Assembly: GCA_002751075.1 (NCBI GenBank)
Contig: NAOQ01000755.1
Location: 1,388 to 12,516, forward strand
DNA length: 11,129 bases
Direction of reading: 5' to 3'
Origin: Ichthyophonus hoferi
Lineage: Eukaryota > Opisthokonta > Ichthyosporea > Ichthyophonida > Ichthyophonidae
Of this stretch, positions 8,386 to 11,129 are shown piece after piece. The notes beneath the pieces were generated by a model that worked only from the letters and a program-made list of their open reading frames with translations, did no database searches and was not told the DNA's origin. Each line of letters begins with the position of its first letter. Within the stretch, counting starts at the first letter, position 1. Made by a program: the position numbers and the translations under genes.

Positions 8386-8442
8386 GATTACTTAGTCAAA
8401 CACTTGCATATCTGGCTTGTCTATCATATAGAGGCCATCATA

Positions 8443-8537
8443 ATGCACGGTTCAACAGTGAGAAGGCCTCTTCTCTCGGTTATTTTAGCCATCAACAGTA
8501 GTCGCGGCCAGCAACTGGTTTTTCGCTATCCAGACAA
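8443..8537 (+). CDS. NPRL3: NPRL3 exon 1 (start codon, residues 1-31)
   Basis: MHGSTVRRPLLSVILAINSS followed by RGQQLVFRYPD. It ends two bases into a codon at the strong donor GTAAGG. Too short for a long open frame; found by its longin-domain motif. Confidence 0.93.
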
Positions 8538-10936
8538 GTAAGGAAGTGTATCGCTGGAGACATGTGGAAGCGAATAGAGTGCATGTATATATGTGTTATA
8601 GCAAATGCAACATTTCTTTGCATCTCCTTTAACATCCTGTTACAACTGGTGATAAAATTAGAGTGAAATAAAATGCATAAAAGAACAATAAATGTTTGGG
8701 AAGTGTGTGTTGGTTGGGAACGTAAAGTTGTGGTCGATGAGAGAAAACCTGTGAGGTCTAGGTTTATATGTTCTGACTAGCCTATACAAGGATTGGCCGT
8801 GTGTAAAAAGGTTGTATGGCAAGGTAACCAATACAACCGTTCTATCAACAGTCAATATGTCGTGGGAGACGCAAACATTCCATCTGCCTCTGGTCCTTCT
8901 CATGAAAACACCAATCAAAAGGCGCCACTTCGTTCGTCAGGGTCAAAGGCGACACTACAGACAACCACGCCAAAGGACCTTTCAGCCACAACAAAACCTA
9001 AAACGTTGTTGCCACCCAGAATGGTTGTACATAACACTGAGAAATTTGGGACACTATTTGGGTATATTATTCCCTCTGTTTATCATATTATCTTTTATTT
9101 TTAATAATTTTTCTTTCTCATTCTCTGGCTTCTGGCTTTCCTTCTTTATTTTCCACTCTTGTGTTGAATTTCTTTTGTATTTCCTCCCCATCTTTCTCCT
9201 TGTCCTTTTTCTTGGCCCGATATTTATAATTTCTTCTGCATACGGTTATACAATCACAAACATCCCTATATACTTGTATGTACTACAGCACTGCATCTAT
9301 TAAGACCCATATTACCCCGTATTGCTATATATTTTCTGTGACTATATCTAGACAAAGCACAACTGTTCTATTATATTTGACAGCTTTCCCGGAGAACTCT
9401 GCCATATCGATCGTTCCTGTTTAATAATGTGTTGTAGACATATACATTAACACTATCATTCACAGTTATACCAGTGAGTTTTTAGCATCTGTACTCACCC
9501 CTGAGGCCCTTTTGTGTGATCAGGTAGGTGGGGTATATTGTTATATAGTATAGTGTTGTATAGTATAGTATATAGTATGATGCTACATAGAATAATGTTA
9601 TATAATTTTATATAGTATAGTGTTGTATAGTATAGTATATAGTATGATGCTACATAGAATAATGTTGTATAATTTTATATAGTATAGTGTTATATAGTAT
9701 CTGTTTAGTGTTCTCTCTCTTTAAGGTGGAAATACGTGCGGTGAGATATACATGTAGAACCTAGGTCGGTTAGCTACACTCTAGGCAGACATACTTAGAA
9801 AGTAGAACATTAGAAATTTTACACAATAAATTGGCTTTAAGATAATCAGGTTCAACTATTAACTAGAATTTTATATTTGGTTATGTATGTATTAATATAA
9901 TATAATATAGTATTCTGTATAATATAATAGATCATTAGCTCTATTATCTATTGGGTTTGTATTGCCGGATTAAACTGGTTAGATTGCATTGAGAATAAGA
10001 CATTAATGGTCATTGTTGTGTATATGTATATGTATATTGTATATATATGCATTTATGTCTCTATGTATCTATGTTTGTGTGTGTAGGCATTTATGTATGT
10101 ATCAATGTATGTATCTTTATTACTGTTTGTATTTTTTTATTCTGGCATTAGAAAGGAGATAAGGAGAGTGCACAGAAAAGACATTAAAACATACCTAACG
10201 CTAAGTGCTGATTGTATATGCTTATATTGAAATAATCTACTATCACCCTCAAGGGTGTTCCTAAATGACTTGGATAGAATATGTAATACATATAATATAA
10301 GAAAATATGAGGTATTATAATATGACACTATGACGTATTATAATAAGACATCATGATGTAATGTAATATAAGAAACTTTAACGTAATATAATATGAAAAA
10401 CTCTGACGTATTATAATATAAGGAACTATGACGTGATATAATGTAAGTCACTATGACGTATTATAATATAAGACCCTATGACGTAATATAATAAGACATT
10501 ATGATGTTATATAATATAATGAACTATGACGTGATATAATGTAAGTCACTATGACGTACTATAATATAGGACCCTATGCCGTAATATAATAAGACATTAT
10601 GATGTAATATAATATAAGAAACTATGACGTAATATAGTATAAGAAACTATGACGTAATATATACAAAGTGGGGTGAACTGTTTGGTAGAGGCGCATTCTT
10701 TTATTATACTCCATTAATATGATATTTATATTTATATACCCTTATATATATATAATCTCTTCAAATACATTCCTTGGTGCCTGGGTTTTCATAGCAGGCA
10801 TATACGTACGGTCATTGGCTGACATCTAATGACTGTGGACCAATCACAGCCCTTCCAGCTGACGGTTGATGACTTGACCTTTCTAGGCTACCCCACCTTA
10901 TTGGCGCGCCATCCTACCACCCGATCATCTACTGAT
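8443..10936 (+). CDS. NPRL3: NPRL3, GATOR1 complex subunit, 5' part (4 exons, 150 residues, partial)
   Basis: NPRL3 (Npr3 in yeast) pairs with NPRL2 and DEPDC5 in GATOR1, the GTPase-activating complex for Rag GTPases that turns TORC1 down at the lysosome or vacuole in amino-acid shortage. Exons: 8443-8537, 8852-9061, 9466-9523, 10850-10936; all phases match (450 nt). Residues 9-30 (PLLSVILAINSSRG then QQLVFRYP) match human [20 protein letters not shown], the first strands of the longin domain. After a Ser/Thr/Lys-rich loop (32-93) come LFGYTSEFLASVLTP, LLCDQ and PFQLTVDDLTFLGYP, matching the fungal-type FGFxxEFLAxLLSPK..LC..FELTVDDLTFLGxP signature. The start is the first ATG after an in-frame TAA at about 8372, with A at -3. 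The rest of the gene lies to the right. Confidence 0.92.
8538..8851 (+). other. NPRL3 intron 1
   Basis: 314 bases, GTAAGG..CAG. No repeat or extra exon seen. Confidence 0.8.
8852..9061 (+). CDS. NPRL3: NPRL3 exon 2 (variable loop, residues 32-101)
   Basis: 69 full codons from QYVVGDANIPSASG to EKFGTLFG. It is rich in Ser, Thr, Lys and Pro, as expected for the variable loop after the first longin strand. The acceptor TATCAACAG and donor GTATAT give phases that fit exons 1 and 3. The open frame reaches further upstream, to 8793, but only the chosen acceptor fits the phase. Confidence 0.82.
9062..9465 (+). other. NPRL3 intron 2
   Basis: 404 bases, GTATAT..CAG. A long pyrimidine-rich stretch (about 9085-9220) produces a Phe/Leu-rich open frame that is not a gene. 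A decoy acceptor at 9383 is discussed under rejected items. Confidence 0.8.
9466..9523 (+). CDS. NPRL3: NPRL3 exon 3 (residues 102-121)
   Basis: 58-nt exon encoding YTSEFLASVLTPEALLCDQ, the FLA..L(S/T)P...LCD signature. The acceptor is CATTCACAG. A second AG nine bases later (ACCAG) is also in phase and would drop YTS; the first gives the better family match LFGYTSEFLA. The donor is GTAGGT, phase 0. Confidence 0.88.
9544..9700. repeat. 67-bp minisatellite, 2.3 copies
   Basis: Copies begin at 9544, 9611 and 9678 (partial). The unit starts TATAGTATAGTGTTGTATAG and contains GATGCTACATAGAATAATG. The first two copies differ at very few positions (for example GTTATATAA versus GTTGTATAA), so the duplication looks recent. 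Confidence 0.93.
10327..10668. repeat. 23-25-bp tandem array with TGACGTA core, about 14 units
   Basis: The unit resembles AACTATGACGTAATATAATA plus TAAGA, with leading triplets AAC, CAC, CCC or CAT. Units 5-8 (10424-10521) and 9-12 (10522-10619) repeat as a block, including the short 23-base third unit, showing a 98-bp higher-order repeat. Most units keep GACGT or GATGT. Confidence 0.93.
10850..10936 (+). CDS. NPRL3: NPRL3 exon 4 (residues 122-150)
   Basis: 29 codons: PFQLTVDDLTFLGYPTLL followed by ARHPTTRSSTD. It matches the FELxIDDLxFVGHPxLL strand of NPRL3. The acceptor CAATCACAG joins phase 0 after LCDQ. The donor is GTAATT, after which the frame runs into a TA tract. Confidence 0.9.
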
Positions 10937-10949
10937 GTAATTCTGTCAT

Positions 10950-10974
10950 TATATATATATATATATATATATAT
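10950..10974. repeat. TA microsatellite
   Basis: About 12 TA units just after the NPRL3 exon 4 donor. Confidence 0.95.
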
Positions 10975-11093
10975 CTGTATAATCATATACCGTGGTTCTA
11001 TCTAAGAGAAATGCGTTGTCTACAATTCTGTTATTGCGGATTTTTTTGTTTGTTTGTTTATTTGTTTTTTTCAATCTAGGTGTGGGTAGGTGG

Positions 11094-11095
<2 letters not shown>

Positions 11096-11129
<34 letters not shown>
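11096..11129. repeat. TA microsatellite at the window edge
   Basis: At least 17 TA units, cut by the end of the window. Confidence 0.95.

Larger units (their letters stand above)
7137..8442. promoter_or_regulatory. Divergent intergenic/promoter region between ARFGEF and NPRL3
   Basis: 1306 bases between two start codons facing away from each other. No ORF of note lies here. It must carry both 5' UTRs and both core promoters. Visible landmarks are two inverted CCAAT boxes (7826-7833, 7914-7921), an 11-bp palindrome ACCTCAGAGGT (7717-7727) in the only GC-richer patch, a TA tract (7996-8012) and a 25-bp tandem duplication (8336-8385). Transcription starts cannot be placed from sequence alone. 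Confidence 0.75.
9524..10849 (+). other. NPRL3 intron 3
   Basis: 1326 bases, GTAGGT..CAG, the longest complete intron. It holds a 67-bp minisatellite, a TGACGTA array and TATG/GTAT low-complexity DNA at 10015-10115. Confidence 0.85.
10937..11129 (+). other. NPRL3 intron 4, start
   Basis: It contains a TA tract, a TTTG-rich pyrimidine stretch (11040-11071) ending in CAATCTAG at 11079, and a second TA tract at the window edge. No next NPRL3 motif was recognised after the possible acceptor. Confidence 0.6.

Noticed and set aside
8812-9303. 163-residue plus-strand open frame
   Set aside because: Frame-shifted shadow of NPRL3 exon 2 running into the pyrimidine-rich intron, which gives an artificial hydrophobic tail.
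9384-9436. Possible NPRL3 exon beginning FPGELCHIDRS after TTTGACAG
   Set aside because: In phase, but it has no family match and no good donor before a stop, while 9466-9523 completes the LFGYTSEFLA signature.
9726-9753. Possible NPRL3 exon (VEIRAVRYT) after a strong CT-rich acceptor
   Set aside because: It is in phase and looked like the FEL..VRF strand, but 10850-10936 gives a far better match (PFQLTVDDLTFLGYP) and the two cannot both fill that place.

Overview
This is an AT-rich eukaryotic window with two multi-exon protein genes lying head to head, each running off one end. No bacterial, organellar, tRNA, rRNA, CRISPR, viral or transposon-coding signal was found. Both gene models were built by hand from canonical GT..AG splice sites, matching codon phases at every junction, and protein-family similarity recalled from memory. 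No long ORF stands for a gene by itself. Introns of about 0.2 to 1.3 kb full of microsatellites and minisatellites suggest a large, repeat-bearing opisthokont genome, such as a unicellular holozoan or an unusual early-diverging fungus. This placement is an inference and the species is not identified.

Left and middle (689-7136, minus strand): the 5' part of a large Arf guanine-nucleotide exchange factor of the BIG/Sec7 family (ARFGEF1/2 orthologue). Ten exons join in phase into the first 478 residues: an N-terminal DCB domain, an acidic Ser/Thr-rich linker with two PKA-type phosphorylation motifs, and the start of the HUS domain. The catalytic Sec7 domain and the C-terminal HDS domains would lie left of the window.

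Centre (7137-8442): a 1.3 kb divergent intergenic region with no ORF of note. It carries two identical, perfect inverted CCAAT boxes near its midpoint and a perfect 25-bp tandem duplication about 60 bp before the right-hand start codon.

Right (8443-10936 and beyond, plus strand): the 5' part of NPRL3, a GATOR1 subunit that restrains TORC1 when amino acids are scarce. Four exons give the first 150 residues (N-terminal longin domain). Intron 3 holds a 67-bp minisatellite and a separate array of about 14 units of 23-25 bp with a TGACGTA core and a 98-bp higher-order repeat.

The genes act in different but neighbouring processes: Arf activation at the trans-Golgi and endosomes, and nutrient control of TORC1 at the lysosome or vacuole. 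The shared promoter invites a co-expression test, but nothing here proves it. The most unusual sequence features are repeats placed at splice sites: a dinucleotide microsatellite whose last AG is itself a 3' splice site, and CCATA-type tracts just upstream of two other acceptors.
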